Assembly: GCA_034509495.1 (NCBI GenBank)
Contig: CM067502.1
Coordinates: 49,719,686 to 49,783,685, forward strand
Source of the DNA: Acestrorhynchus altus
Lineage: Eukaryota > Chordata > Actinopteri > Characiformes > Acestrorhynchidae
Length of the DNA stretch: 64,000 nucleotides
Direction of reading: 5' to 3'
Positions 57,201 to 64,000 of the stretch are shown here, one piece after another (positions within the stretch are counted from its first letter, which is position 1; every line of letters begins with the position of its first letter). Position numbers and translations under genes: made by a program. Under the pieces are notes generated by a model. That model was not told where the DNA came from, did not search any database, and worked only from the letters and a program-made list of their open reading frames with translations.

Positions 57201-59075
57201 ATTTTTTACATTTACTTATGTTTCTTATCTTTATTACAAATGTTTAACCAAATAAATGTTGGTTAATATATTGATTTGGTTGCCAGTTTGATTCAGAGGC
57301 AGGACATAACTTCCCAACTCCCGAGCTTCCTGGACCTGGACCCCCACTGGACACATGTTCCCAATGTGTTATCAATGGGAACATGATAACTTAATCAAAA
57401 TTAAATTAAATTAAATAGAATTTTAATTAAAAACCACTGGGACCATTCAGACCCTTGATAGGAAAAAGGGGATTTGTTTATCTGGAAATTTAGATCAGGA
57501 TTAAAAGCTTGCCCCTTCAGATCCCCATGATTCAGATGATCCTACCATAGTTGAGGCATTCTCCCCTTTGTCCATCTCTGGTATAGTTGTCAGTTGTGCT
57601 GCACCATGTGGAGTTATTGGAGTTAATACAATCCTTGTAAAACTGTCCATCAAAAAAGAACGGAAATACACATGGAACTCCTGTAGTAGTAAGATTACCT
57701 AGAATAAAAAAATCATATATAAAATGTGGGAGGAAATGCCTTCTATAACGTATTCGCAGTGCACACATGACACTACGGATGCAATAATATTAAATGACCA
57801 CACAATTTTGGAACTACAATATCCCATTCATCTGGCACCACTATCACACCTTGCTTGATGAGGACTTTGGTGTGGGTGTTCCCAAGCCGTCCCCTGAGGT
57901 AACACCACTTCATAACCAGTAGGCAAACTGATACCCCATGACTTTTGGAATGTCAGTGTATATTACACTCCTAAACTGCTAAATCTCTATCGCCTCTGAA
58001 CCTACTGTAGGTAGCACCAAGTGGAACACGCAACATAGGAAAAGGATATTAACCCGAGATCCTCACTGTGTGGGCAGTTACACACTGTCTTCATATCTCA
58101 GACATGATACGCATCCTTCATCTGAATTAAATCCTAGTTTAAATATCAAAAGAGCTTCCAGTGCATGTTTACTGCTCTGTCCACGTGAACATGATCAACC
58201 TGCATACAGACTCTGACCGATCAGAGAGACGGGGTCGATTTCTGATATATGTTTGTTTTAGTCCTCATAAGAAATAAATTGTATATTTTTGATCAAAAAT
58301 ATGATAAAATTCATTCAAAAATGTTTATTATTTTTTACATCTCCTCAAAATAATATCTGATAATATACTTTTCCAGTTTTATTGGTGAAAAAAAGTATGT
58401 CAAACTATGAAAACACAAAAAACACACAGAATTGGCCAAAAGTTCTAAATATTTTAAAGCTATATTTTAAAAGAATGAACATTCAAGCAGATTAATGGAT
58501 CTTCAAATACTCAAACAATGGTACTCTATTTGGATATCTGAAACTCGTACAATCTGCCTCAAACAGTGCCGTTTAGTCGGGTTTACTTACGGTAAGGAAC
58601 ACGAAGACCATTTGTTCCTATAGTGAATAGAACCACAGCAACTGTTGGAAAGATATAAGAAACAAGGTCAAGGTTCTGCAGTTCTACAAGGTCTCTGGAT
58701 AATCCTTCCAATGAATACTGCTGTCATTCCATATAGAGAAGTATTGCCAATAGAATAGGACTCTGGAGCCTTTTGGCTCCATGCCAAATGCCAAGCGTGG
58801 GCTAGAGGAGTATAAAGCCCCCCAACATTGAGCTGTGGAGCAGTGAAACTGTGTTCTCTGGAATGATGGAGCTCCATCCAGTACTTTGGAGAGGTATGAG
58901 TTCAGGAGTTCAGGATGGGGTGGGTGGTGATCATCCAACATCCTGACCTCACTAATGCTCTTGTTGACAAATGCAGTCAAATCCTCACAGCAATATTCCA
59001 AAATCTAGTAAAAAGCCTTGCCTTTACTAAAAGATTTGTGAGGAGGACATGCTCACCTGGTAGGAAGGAGCTCAT
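49337..59075 (-). CDS. Gene D: adhesion GPCR with fibronectin type II, D8C and EGF-like domains; 7TM frameshifted
   Basis: Minus-strand exons: 59075-59057, 58641-58591, 57698-57546 (Fn2), 56901-56596 (D8C), 56172-56041 (EGF-like), 54979-54948, 54843-54766, 54677-54494, 54158-54045, 53805-53624 (GAIN), 52551-52393 (GPS) and 51741-51529 (TM1-TM2). These sum to 1623 nt, in frame throughout. The following exons, TM3-TM4 (51150-50916), loop/TM5 (50837-50779), TM5b (about 50557-50463), TM6-TM7 (50096-49936) and tail (49396-49337), are present but contain frame-disrupting indels. The predicted product is a signal peptide, Fn2, D8C, EGF-like, cleavable GAIN/GPS and one or two helices. It may act as a soluble or anchored ectodomain, or be a recent pseudogene, or the assembly may hold indel errors. 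Confidence 0.8.
49540..49850. repeat. Family F2 copy
   Basis: GAGTGTTTAAACAATGTGTCCACTCACTGTCC, CAGCACTGCTGTGTCTGATCCACT, GTGGTGGTCCTGTGGGGTCC, AGAGAAACAGATGAACTACAG. Overlaps no exon; it is in the last intron of gene D. Confidence 0.75.
50100..50322. repeat. (GA)n microsatellite, impure, at the TM6-7 acceptor of gene D
   Basis: A 220-bp GA-rich run (CT in the transcript) immediately upstream of the acceptor at 50098. Confidence 0.95.
51153..51223. repeat. (GA)n microsatellite at the TM3-4 acceptor of gene D
   Basis: About 35 units. The same position relative to the exon as the tracts in gene A (5536-5590) and gene B (21352-21370). Confidence 0.95.
51300..51410. repeat. Family F3 fragment
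   Basis: CCTCACAGCCATGTTCCAGAA, GTCTTCCCTGGACAGTAGAGACAG and TTTTAATACCCTTGAT match 22540-22645. Confidence 0.65.
51775..52310. repeat. Family F2 full foldback element
   Basis: Left half: AGACTGTAGATCATCTGTTTC to GACACTCCTACCGAGTGTCTCC. The right half (52150-52310) repeats the same words inverted (CCACTCGTATCAGCAACACAC, ATGTCAGTGTGACTGCAGTG, GTGGTCCTGTGGGGTCCTGA). Both arms are about 150-200 bp. In the intron between the GPS and TM1 exons of gene D. Confidence 0.85.
52393..52551 (-). CDS. Gene D GPS exon with canonical cleavage site
   Basis: A 159-bp exon: V-S-C-V-Y-W, D-G-C, C-T-C-V-H-L-S-T-F-A-L-I-M. The His-Leu-Ser triad and Stachel-like segment are intact. Confidence 0.9.
52612..52905 (+). 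mobile_element. L2-type LINE 3' fragment
   Basis: ASRLFSVQEPKWWNELLMGV and ESLAVFERRLKT match the C-terminus of the LINE at 31690-32880 (LFSGLVPKWWNDLLLGV). About 290 bp in a gene D intron. Confidence 0.8.
53030..53275 (+). mobile_element. tRNA-derived SINE, most complete copy
   Basis: GGGGAAGCCGTGGGTGGTTAG resembles a box A region, and GGTTCGAATCC (53088-53098) is a perfect pol III box B. The body contains CATGACTGAAGTGACTTGAGC, CTCACTGCCCCCTAGTGTG and a CACTGTGTGTGGATGGG tail. Other copies lie at 17640, 20705 and 36020. Confidence 0.8.
53285..53420 (-). mobile_element. Tc1-like fragment
   Basis: TTTCTATAATGGAGAGATCT, GCAAAGCAGCCCCAAAC and GCCCCATGCTTCACAGTTGG are the complement of the transposase M-K-H-G-G-G-x-V-x-V-W region also present at 45540-45640 and 55550-55640. 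Confidence 0.65.
53624..54843 (-). CDS. Gene D GAIN-domain exons
   Basis: Exons 54843-54766 (AQCAEEFLKSIQNITTQTL), 54677-54494 (NVLAEYGTLVVNTVEKLASM), 54158-54045 (VQVFVVGPNANFSDITQL) and 53805-53624 (VSFMTYTNMDKLL, TKTMMSDVVSA). Lengths 78, 184, 114 and 182. The microexon 54979-54948 (ELVLQIRSDCK) precedes them. Confidence 0.9.
55330..55780 (-). mobile_element. Tc1-like transposase relic
   Basis: The minus strand reads FRFHYWNNCD, TVTEDMFG, then KHGGGSVMVWSCSAAAGSGD and SLLYQRG ... ASVQRLTLKHHRA, a recognisable mid-part of a Tc1 transposase. Inactive, intronic in gene D. Confidence 0.85.
56041..56172 (-). CDS. Gene D EGF-like exon
   Basis: A 44-codon phase 1-1 exon: S-C, S-C-G, A-R-C-G, G-S-C-E-C-N-P-G, IPEGFWPTDSYGCSG. 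Six cysteines. Confidence 0.9.
56236..56400. repeat. 22-bp tandem repeat
   Basis: Seven or so units of AAAACCAGAGACACTCCAGCCT, near-perfect, decaying into related words up to about 56500. Confidence 0.9.
56596..56901 (-). CDS. Gene D divergent D8C exon
   Basis: A 102-codon phase 1-1 exon: DVCQSHKTLSEPWRNVGLNF, LTKGWYSFSGIGGDHMVYYC, TCDVV, VDCGGGLVLYYLIPVNGTYI. Shorter middle loop than in genes B and C. Confidence 0.9.
56945..57145. repeat. Family F2 fragment
   Basis: CATAACATTATAACACTCTGTCC, CTATAATTCCAGACTGTAGTTCATCTG, CCCTGATCTTCAATGATCAGG, GACCACCACAGAGCAG. Confidence 0.75.
57150..57530. other. AT-rich intron stretch of gene D, nothing recognised
   Basis: Between the F2 fragment and the Fn2 exon. 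It contains AAATTAAATTAAATTAAAT and no splice-flanked open frame. Confidence 0.4.
57546..57698 (-). CDS. Gene D fibronectin type II exon
   Basis: A 153-bp phase 1-1 exon: G-V-P-C-V-F-P-F-F-F-D-G-Q-F-Y-K-D-C, then W-C-S-T-T-D-N-Y-T-R-D-G-Q-R-G-E-C. This is the Fn2 consensus (four Cys, PCxFPFxYxGxxYxxC, WCxTTxNYxxDxxWGxC) except that the usual Trp of W-G is Arg. Fn2 modules bind collagen/gelatin or sugars in other proteins. The acceptor is TTATTCTAG. No other receptor in the window has it. Confidence 0.92.
58050..58450. repeat. Family F1 copy with one partial GC-box unit
   Basis: AACCCGAGATCCTCACTGTGTGGGCAG, CATGTTTACTGCTCTGTCCACGTG, CAACCTGCATACAGACTCTGAC, then TTGGTGAAAAAAAGTATGTCAAAC and AGAATTGGCC. 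In intron 2 of gene D. Confidence 0.7.
58591..58641 (-). CDS. Gene D signal-peptide core exon
   Basis: A 51-bp phase 1-1 exon: V-A-V-V-L-F-T-I-G-T-N-G-L-R-V-P-Y. Joined to M-S-S-F-L-P it is a normal signal sequence. Confidence 0.8.
58665..59040. repeat. Family F3 copy
   Basis: TAGAGAAGTATTGCCAATAGAATAGG, CTGGAATGATGGAGCTCCATCCAG, TGGTGATCATCCAACATCCTGACC, ATCCTCACAGCAATATTCCA. It fills the first intron of gene D. Confidence 0.75.
59057..59075 (-). CDS. Gene D first coding exon
   Basis: ATG at 59075-59073, M-S-S-F-L-P, phase 1 donor GTGAGC. Chosen because length, phase and position match gene C. Confidence 0.75.
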
Positions 59076-59359
59076 GTCTTCAGTGTGGTCTGAGCAGAAG
59101 AGGCAGAGGACAGAGGCAGTGAAGGAACATCTACCTCAATGCTGCAGGACACTTCTCATGGCATCACCAACAGCATGACCAATGAGAGAGGCTGTTTGTT
59201 TTCCAGTTACGTCACTAGGGCTATGAAAGTGTCTCAAACAAACCTCTCAAAACAATGGGTTTCTATAACCATCTAATCTGCGTGAACGAGCCTTTTACAG
59301 CCACGTCTGATCTGCATAACTTCCCGGAACGCAAATGTTGTGGTCATTATAACTGATGG

Positions 59360-59620
59360 CCGGACACAACGTGACTGCAGTGCTGAGAATGACCCACCAC
59401 CCACATAATATCTGCTCTGTGGTGGTCCTGTGGGGTCCTGATCATTGAAGATCAGGGTGGAAGGAGGAGAATAAAGTCTGCAGAGAAACAGATGAACTAC
59501 AGTCTGGAATTATAGAACTACAGAGTTCTCCTGTGTGATCAGAGGAGCTGATAGAGTGTAAAGGGAGTGTAGAAATGTGGTGGTTATAATGTTATGGTTG
59601 AACGGTGTATGTACTATGTG
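59360..59620. repeat. Family F2 half-element
   Basis: GACTGCAGTGCTGAGAATGACC, GGTGGTCCTGTGGGGTCCTGA, AGACTACAG-like words, and a terminus GTGGTTATAATGTTATGGTTG that is inverted relative to 18563. Confidence 0.8.
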
Positions 59621-59756
59621 CACACCCATTGCAGCACTGTGATGTTTGATTAAGAGCAGGTCCCTGTTAATGAGTAAACAACACAGCGACTTGGATGGAA
59701 ATCAGGCAAATACACATTTCCATATTCCCTCCAAGTCATACAACATTAATCATTAA

Positions 59757-59857
<101 letters not shown>

Positions 59858-60274
59858 CAAGGCATGCAAATAATGGAGGAATATTAGTAGATGTTGGCTG
59901 TATGAGGCACATGATACACAGGTCTACTCAATCCAGGACCACCTTGAGACCTCCACTGACCAGATATTTTTTAAATGGTGGGCAAATGCACTGGCACTGA
60001 CTTAGGAGTGTGTGGCGGATCTGACACAATGATACTCGGATTTGTATACTGACTCTCCTACACTGCCAATCAAAAGTATAGACAAGGCCAACACAGCAGG
60101 CCTTTATGGCATTAATCCGTTCATTCGTGGCAGTAAACCTTTAGTCAGTGGGGTGGAAAACTTCATCAAGAGCACTACTAACACCGGGAAATGGAGTTCT
60201 GAAATAACTAAAGTTCAGGAGAAGAACCAAGTCCAAACCTCTCCCACATCACTACCATATCAGTAACATAATGA

Positions 60275-60375
60275 ACCCCTCCCCCATTGCTGATCAGTCA
60301 GCGTCTGCAGGCAGGTTGAACGTGTACACATGAACAAAGCAGTAAACATGCACTGGAAGCTCCTTTGAGAATCCA
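60275..60375. repeat. Family F1 fragment
   Basis: TGCTGATCAGTCAGCGTCTGCAGGCAGGTTGA and AAACATGCACTGGAAGCTCCTTTG are F1 words. Other parts are missing. Confidence 0.55.
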
Positions 60376-60705
60376 TGTCCATTTTTGTGTTCAAGAAAGG
60401 AGAAGAAAATTAACTGGCTTACTGTATTTTTATGTAGTGCATTTTAAGAGCTCTGGGTGGCCCTACAGTCTAACTGTTGCTCTTCAAATGTGAAGGGATG
60501 ATACTTTGAAATCCCATCAACTCCACCGTTCTCCATGATGAAGAGTCAGAGAATGGGAAGGTAGTTCCACGTGAAGGGGGAGCTATAACCTGCAGGTGGG
60601 GATAAGAAGATATCATTATTCTTATTTCTGTTCACTGGAGATGTCTTGATGTTTGAATGTCCATTGCATGCTCTTTCCTTTCCTTTTGTAATTCCACCAC
60701 TCCAG

Positions 60706-60830
60706 CTCTCAGCCCTAATGAAGTCCTCCATCTGTCCATCTCCATCGCACTACGTTCTGCACTGCTGCTGACTGCTGCTCTGCTCTTTTACAAGAAACTA
60801 AAGAGAAGCACAGGCAGTTCAGACTCCTGA
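60706..60830 (+). pseudogene. CD300/CMRF35-like transmembrane exon, apparently orphaned
   Basis: After CCACTCCAG the exon reads (in phase 1) L-S-P-N-E-V-L-H-L-S-I-S-I-A, then L-L-L-T-A-A-L-L-F-Y and K-K-L-K-R-S-T-G-S-S-D-S followed by TGA at 60828-60830. This is a single membrane helix with a short basic cytoplasmic end, as in CMRF35-like/pIgR-like receptors. No Ig-V or signal exon is found upstream before the divergent gene D at 59.1 kb. The intron just before it (60635-60700) is duplicated at 63950-64000 at the window end, so it is the 3' remnant of a tandem copy. It could also serve as an alternative exon. Confidence 0.7.
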
Positions 60831-61069
60831 TTAATGTCCACACAAATACACAGAGAGACACGAGCACTGACTCACTGCTGCTACGTTGTGGTTTTTCTTC
60901 TTTCCGTTTTTCAGCTGGTCAGAGGCCTGTGTCAGGAAGTGCTGAGGTGGGTAAAAAGGTGTTAAAGCAGCATGTTTTACCTCAGTCTACACAGTGCAGT
61001 ATTACAGACTCTAACTCAGAGATTAAGTCCATTTATAGAGTGAAAGCATAGAAATATATATTAATATTT

Positions 61070-61075
61070 AATAAA
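61070..61075 (+). promoter_or_regulatory. Possible poly(A) signal of the remnant CD300-like copy
   Basis: AATAAA 240 bp past the TGA of the transmembrane exon. Confidence 0.4.
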
Positions 61076-61568
61076 ACATCTGGATAATTACAGCTGATGT
61101 CCTGTCCATTCAAATATACCAGTGTCCAACCAGGATGACTGCCACTAACACCGACACTGGTTTAAGTCAGGACGGTCAGCCTCACATTTAGTACTGTGAG
61201 GGTGTTCAATGCCATGGTGGGTTGAAAGCAAGGTTGAGTGTTTGTTGGTCATTGTTAGTCACTGCCTTTCTGATACTGAAACTGGTTTAATTGAGGAAGT
61301 GCTGCTTCATATGCTTTATATATCACATTAAAGAAAGGAAAGGCTGCTGTGTTGGACAGAAACTACAGGAAGTCAGTTGCAGCCTGCAGTTTGCTGGCCT
61401 TTCCTTCGAGATCAGCAGTGCAGTTAACAAATGAAGCAAGTCCAAGCAGTCTACTGGAGCTCTACAGAGCAGAGTAACTTCAGAAGGTAGAAGGACAGCT
61501 ATAGATCAGACTGTTAAACTCAGGCAGAAGCTGAACTCTACTGAGGACGTCAGTGAAGAAGCCCAACG

Positions 61569-63901
61569 ATGAGCTTCAGAATGATCATCTTCACCCTCCT
61601 GGCAGGTAAGATGTTCTGCTGTTTCCTCATTTGTTGCAAAGGGACAATACTGATGTATACAGGGGTTGGACAATGAAACTGAAACACCTGGTTTTAGAGC
61701 ATATTAGTACGGTGTACTAGCGCCTCTTTTTCGTGGACAATACATCGTCAATTCGTCTTACGAAGGACATTTTTTGGATACAATCCGGGTTAGCACCCCA
61801 ACATCCCTTTCAGACAGCTTCCTCTTGCGTCCACAGTTAATCCTGTTGGATGTGGTTTGTCTTTCTTTGTGGTGCTGACATCACCCTGGATACCGTGGCT
61901 CTTGATTCATCAAAATTCAGAAACACTCTGGATAATCAGTTTCCAAAAGGATTTCTGAGATGAATGAATGAAATAATGTATTGTATGATCAAATTGGTCA
62001 ATTTCATACAAACATTTAAATCTGTTCATATTTACATCTCAAATGAAGACAAATTTGAGGAGTTTAGGATCTCCTGAAAATAACAATATCTGGTAAGTGT
62101 GACTGTCTAGATTTCTACAATTTTCATTTCATTGACAATTTTTAGAAGCTCAGAACGGCACTTTTTAAGTATACAAGGACAAGTACTGATGGAGCTCCAT
62201 CATTCCAGAGAACCCAGTTCCACTGCTCCACAGCTCAATGCTGGAGGCTTTATACTGCTCTACTCCACTCCTGGTATTAGACATGGAGACAATAGCATCA
62301 TGTCTATTTCCAGAGAGTCCTATTCTATTGGCAGTACTTCTCTACAGGGACTAGACAACTGTGTGCATTTGCATTTCTGTGTCAGCTATGTGTGCACCTT
62401 AAAGTAGCTGAAAACATTCATTAGAAGTGTCCACAAAGTTTTGGACAGATAGTGTATCTCAAGATATCTATAAGAATTCTGAGCGTCTGTCTTTATATTG
62501 ATGATTAGTTCATGTTGTCCTGTTATATTAAAACATGTCTCTGGTCTTTGTTGTGGCAGTTGTGAACATTACGAAGCCAAATGAAGAAATTAAAGTGGAA
62601 GGAACAGAGAACGACCCTGTTAACATCTACTGTCCTTATACATACGGATATGAAAATGATCCCAAATACTTCTGTAAGGGAATCTATAGAGACTGTTTAT
62701 ATATGATTAGAAGTAATGGGAAGGACAGAAGGACGTCTGAAGGAAGAATCTCTCTGGAGGACGACACTGAGTCAAAGACATTTGTGGTGACCATCCACAG
62801 CCTCAGCATGAAGGACGCAGGACTATACGGCTGTGGAGTTGAAGTAATAGGACTGGATCCATTTACTGCTGTCCATCTGAGTGTGAAGAAGGGTATGTCC
62901 TGTTTCTTCTTCATTTCCATTCTATGTTCACTGTGGAGATCCTGCAGGCTTCACCTGTTCCATCTCTCTCCATCAGCTCCAGCTCCCAAACCACCAAGAA
63001 AACATCAGTTAACCCCATCATCTACCTCCATCTCTGATTATATCACAACAGATTAAATTATATTCCACACACTTCTGTCATGATCACATGATTTGGCACA
63101 ATTTATTTTATTTGCTTGACTTGAGAGGGGTCCCCTGGTGGTCAGTTTTGCTTTTGGATCATGGTCAGAACATTCAACTAGAAGGCTGGGGTTGGGTTTA
63201 TTGGTTAAAAAGTAGTCTGAGCTTTGGACCAGGCCAGATGATGCCCCTGGTGGTGCCAAATGTCATTAGATAACAGATGTAACCATCACATATTTATCAC
63301 ATTTTAAAAAATAAAGTCTGAATTTACATTGACTAAATTTTTTTAGTTCTCAATTATGTCAACAACAGATTCTCAAATTTTATCAGACTCCTGACCACGG
63401 AGGGCTGTGGTGCTCATGAGATTCGAACTCCTAATCTTTATTACTGTGTCCAAAATCGAAGAGACAGCAAATTTACTGTTTGTATGTAGTATAATTGCAC
63501 AGCTCTTGGGTGGCCCTACGGTCTAAGTGCTGCTCATTAAGTGTGATGTTAAGAGCAAGGCCTCATCCTAAGTGCACTGTGGTCAGATACTGCATTGTTT
63601 TGAAGTTGAACTGACTCAAGTTAACTGGTATTCGGCCATTCCCAGTTCCAGTTCAACTTCAAATACAAAATCAGTTACAAGTAAGAGTGTCATGGATATT
63701 AAGTAAACACTTATTAATAAAGAGTATTAATGTAATTATATGATCATATATCATTTACTTGACATGTTAAGCTAATATATATATACGGTTTGTATTTCAT
63801 GTTTTACTGTTTCTGAATTTCAAACGCATTACCAGCCGTCTCCTCCACTCCAGCACATTCCGTCGTATTCTTCCACACCTCATCCAGCACATCTGGAAAA
63901 G
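61569..63901 (+). CDS. CD300/CMRF35-like (pIgR-like) immunoglobulin receptor, 3' end outside the window
   Basis: Exon 1 (61569-61605) encodes the signal peptide M-S-F-R-M-I-I-F-T-L-L-A and ends in phase 1. Exon 2 (62560-62892, phase 1-1) is an Ig V-type domain. A third exon (62977 to TAA at 63054-63056) adds a Pro/Ser/Thr-rich stretch (APAPKPPRKHQLTPSST) and stops. A further stalk exon (63836-63901, phase 1-1, Ser/Thr-rich) can follow. The last bases of the window match the intron just before the transmembrane exon at 60706, so the matching transmembrane exon should lie within about 10-60 bp past the end. It is an immune-type surface receptor of leukocytes, single-Ig, either membrane-bound (skipping exon 3) or secreted (using it). 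Transcribed away from gene D. Confidence 0.8.
61965..62105. repeat. Family F1 fragment (empty-site reference)
   Basis: TTCATACAAACATTTAAATCTG, CATATTTACATCTCAAATGAAGACAAATTT, GGATCTCCTGAAAATAACAATATC. It preserves the uninterrupted TTACATCTCAAATGAAG junction that the LINE at 3025 splits. Confidence 0.65.
62180..62460. repeat. Family F3 copy
   Basis: TGATGGAGCTCCATCATTCCAGAGAAC, AGTCCTATTCTATTGGCAGTACTTCTC and a terminus TTTTGGACAGATAGTGTATC, inverted relative to the start at 47300. Confidence 0.75.
62560..62892 (+). CDS. Ig V-type domain exon of the CD300-like gene
   Basis: The first Ig Cys is in V-N-I-Y-C-P-Y. The CD300/pIgR extra pair is K-Y-F-C-K-G and D-C-L-Y. Then G-R-I-S-L-E-D-D, FVVTIHSLSMKDAGLYGCGV and a closing V-H-L-S-V-K-K. 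The family motif D-x-G-x-Y-W-C is Y-G-C here, so the Trp before the second Cys is lost. The two-disulphide core is intact. Confidence 0.92.
63060..63830. other. Intron of the CD300-like gene
   Basis: No exon seen before the stalk exon at 63836. An inverted pol III box B-like word (GATTCGAACTCC, around 63421) and TGGGTGGCCCTACGGTCTAAG near 63508 suggest SINE debris. The second word also occurs near 60455, before the remnant transmembrane exon. Confidence 0.45.
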
Positions 63902-64000
63902 GTTTGGTTGCTCACACAAATCTTATTAAATATCTTTATTCTTATTTATCTGAGATGTGTTGATGTTTACATGCTCTTTCCTTTCCTTTTGTAATTCCAC

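Noticed and set aside
60546..60731. Minus-strand frame of 61 residues
   Set aside because: Antisense to the plus-strand transmembrane exon, which has correct splice phase and a helix-basic tail.

Overview
The window is nuclear DNA of a vertebrate, almost certainly a ray-finned fish. Reasons seen in the sequence: intron-split genes with GT/AG junctions, receptor families found in fish, dense Tc1-like, L2-like and tRNA-SINE debris, and many long AC, GA and GATA microsatellites. There are no operons or bacterial signals. The repeats resemble those of ostariophysan fishes, but the species cannot be fixed from the sequence.

Layout. Positions 1-1.4 kb hold the last exon of an unrecognised plus-strand gene with its poly(A) signal. 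From 3.6 to 59.1 kb lies a head-to-tail minus-strand cluster of adhesion G protein-coupled receptors (group-II/ADGRE-like 7TM, GAIN domain, GPS). From 5' (right) to 3' (left) these are gene D (59.1-49.3 kb), gene C (44.8-35.5 kb), composite gene B (34.0-19.6 kb) and gene A (15.9-3.6 kb). Plus-strand CD300/CMRF35-like (pIgR-like) immunoglobulin receptor genes start divergently at 60.7-64 kb. One is reduced to its transmembrane exon. The other has signal, Ig-V and stalk exons, and its transmembrane exon should lie just beyond the window.

Receptor architecture. All four receptors share a spliced signal peptide, uromodulin-type D8C module(s), a GAIN/GPS region and a 7TM region. The N-terminal modules sit on symmetric phase 1-1 exons. 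Gene A has three canonical D8C domains plus a 197-residue mucin-like exon of Thr/Ser/Pro heptads. Genes B, C and D have one divergent D8C and one EGF-like exon, and D adds a fibronectin type II module. Genes A and C form one subtype: intact 7TM, TM5b-TM7 on one 276-bp exon, and a GPS whose cleavage residues are replaced (H-P-G, Y-P-G). Genes B and D form the other: canonical H-L-S GPS, TM5 and TM6-7 on separate exons, and a frameshifted 7TM. Gene B carries two complete GAIN+GPS blocks in series that splice in frame, with only one 7TM and one N-terminus.

The remaining DNA is mostly repeats. There are four dispersed nonautonomous families, here named F1 to F4: F1 has TTAA-bounded ends and a 52-bp GC-box minisatellite core; F2 is a foldback element; F3 is a short MITE-like element; F4 is a long hairpin. 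There are also Tc1 relics, two RTE-like LINE 3' ends (one nested, with target-site duplication and empty sites visible), L2-type LINE pieces, a Ty3/gypsy relic and several minisatellites. Exon limits were placed by hand from splice motifs, reading phase and comparison among the paralogues.
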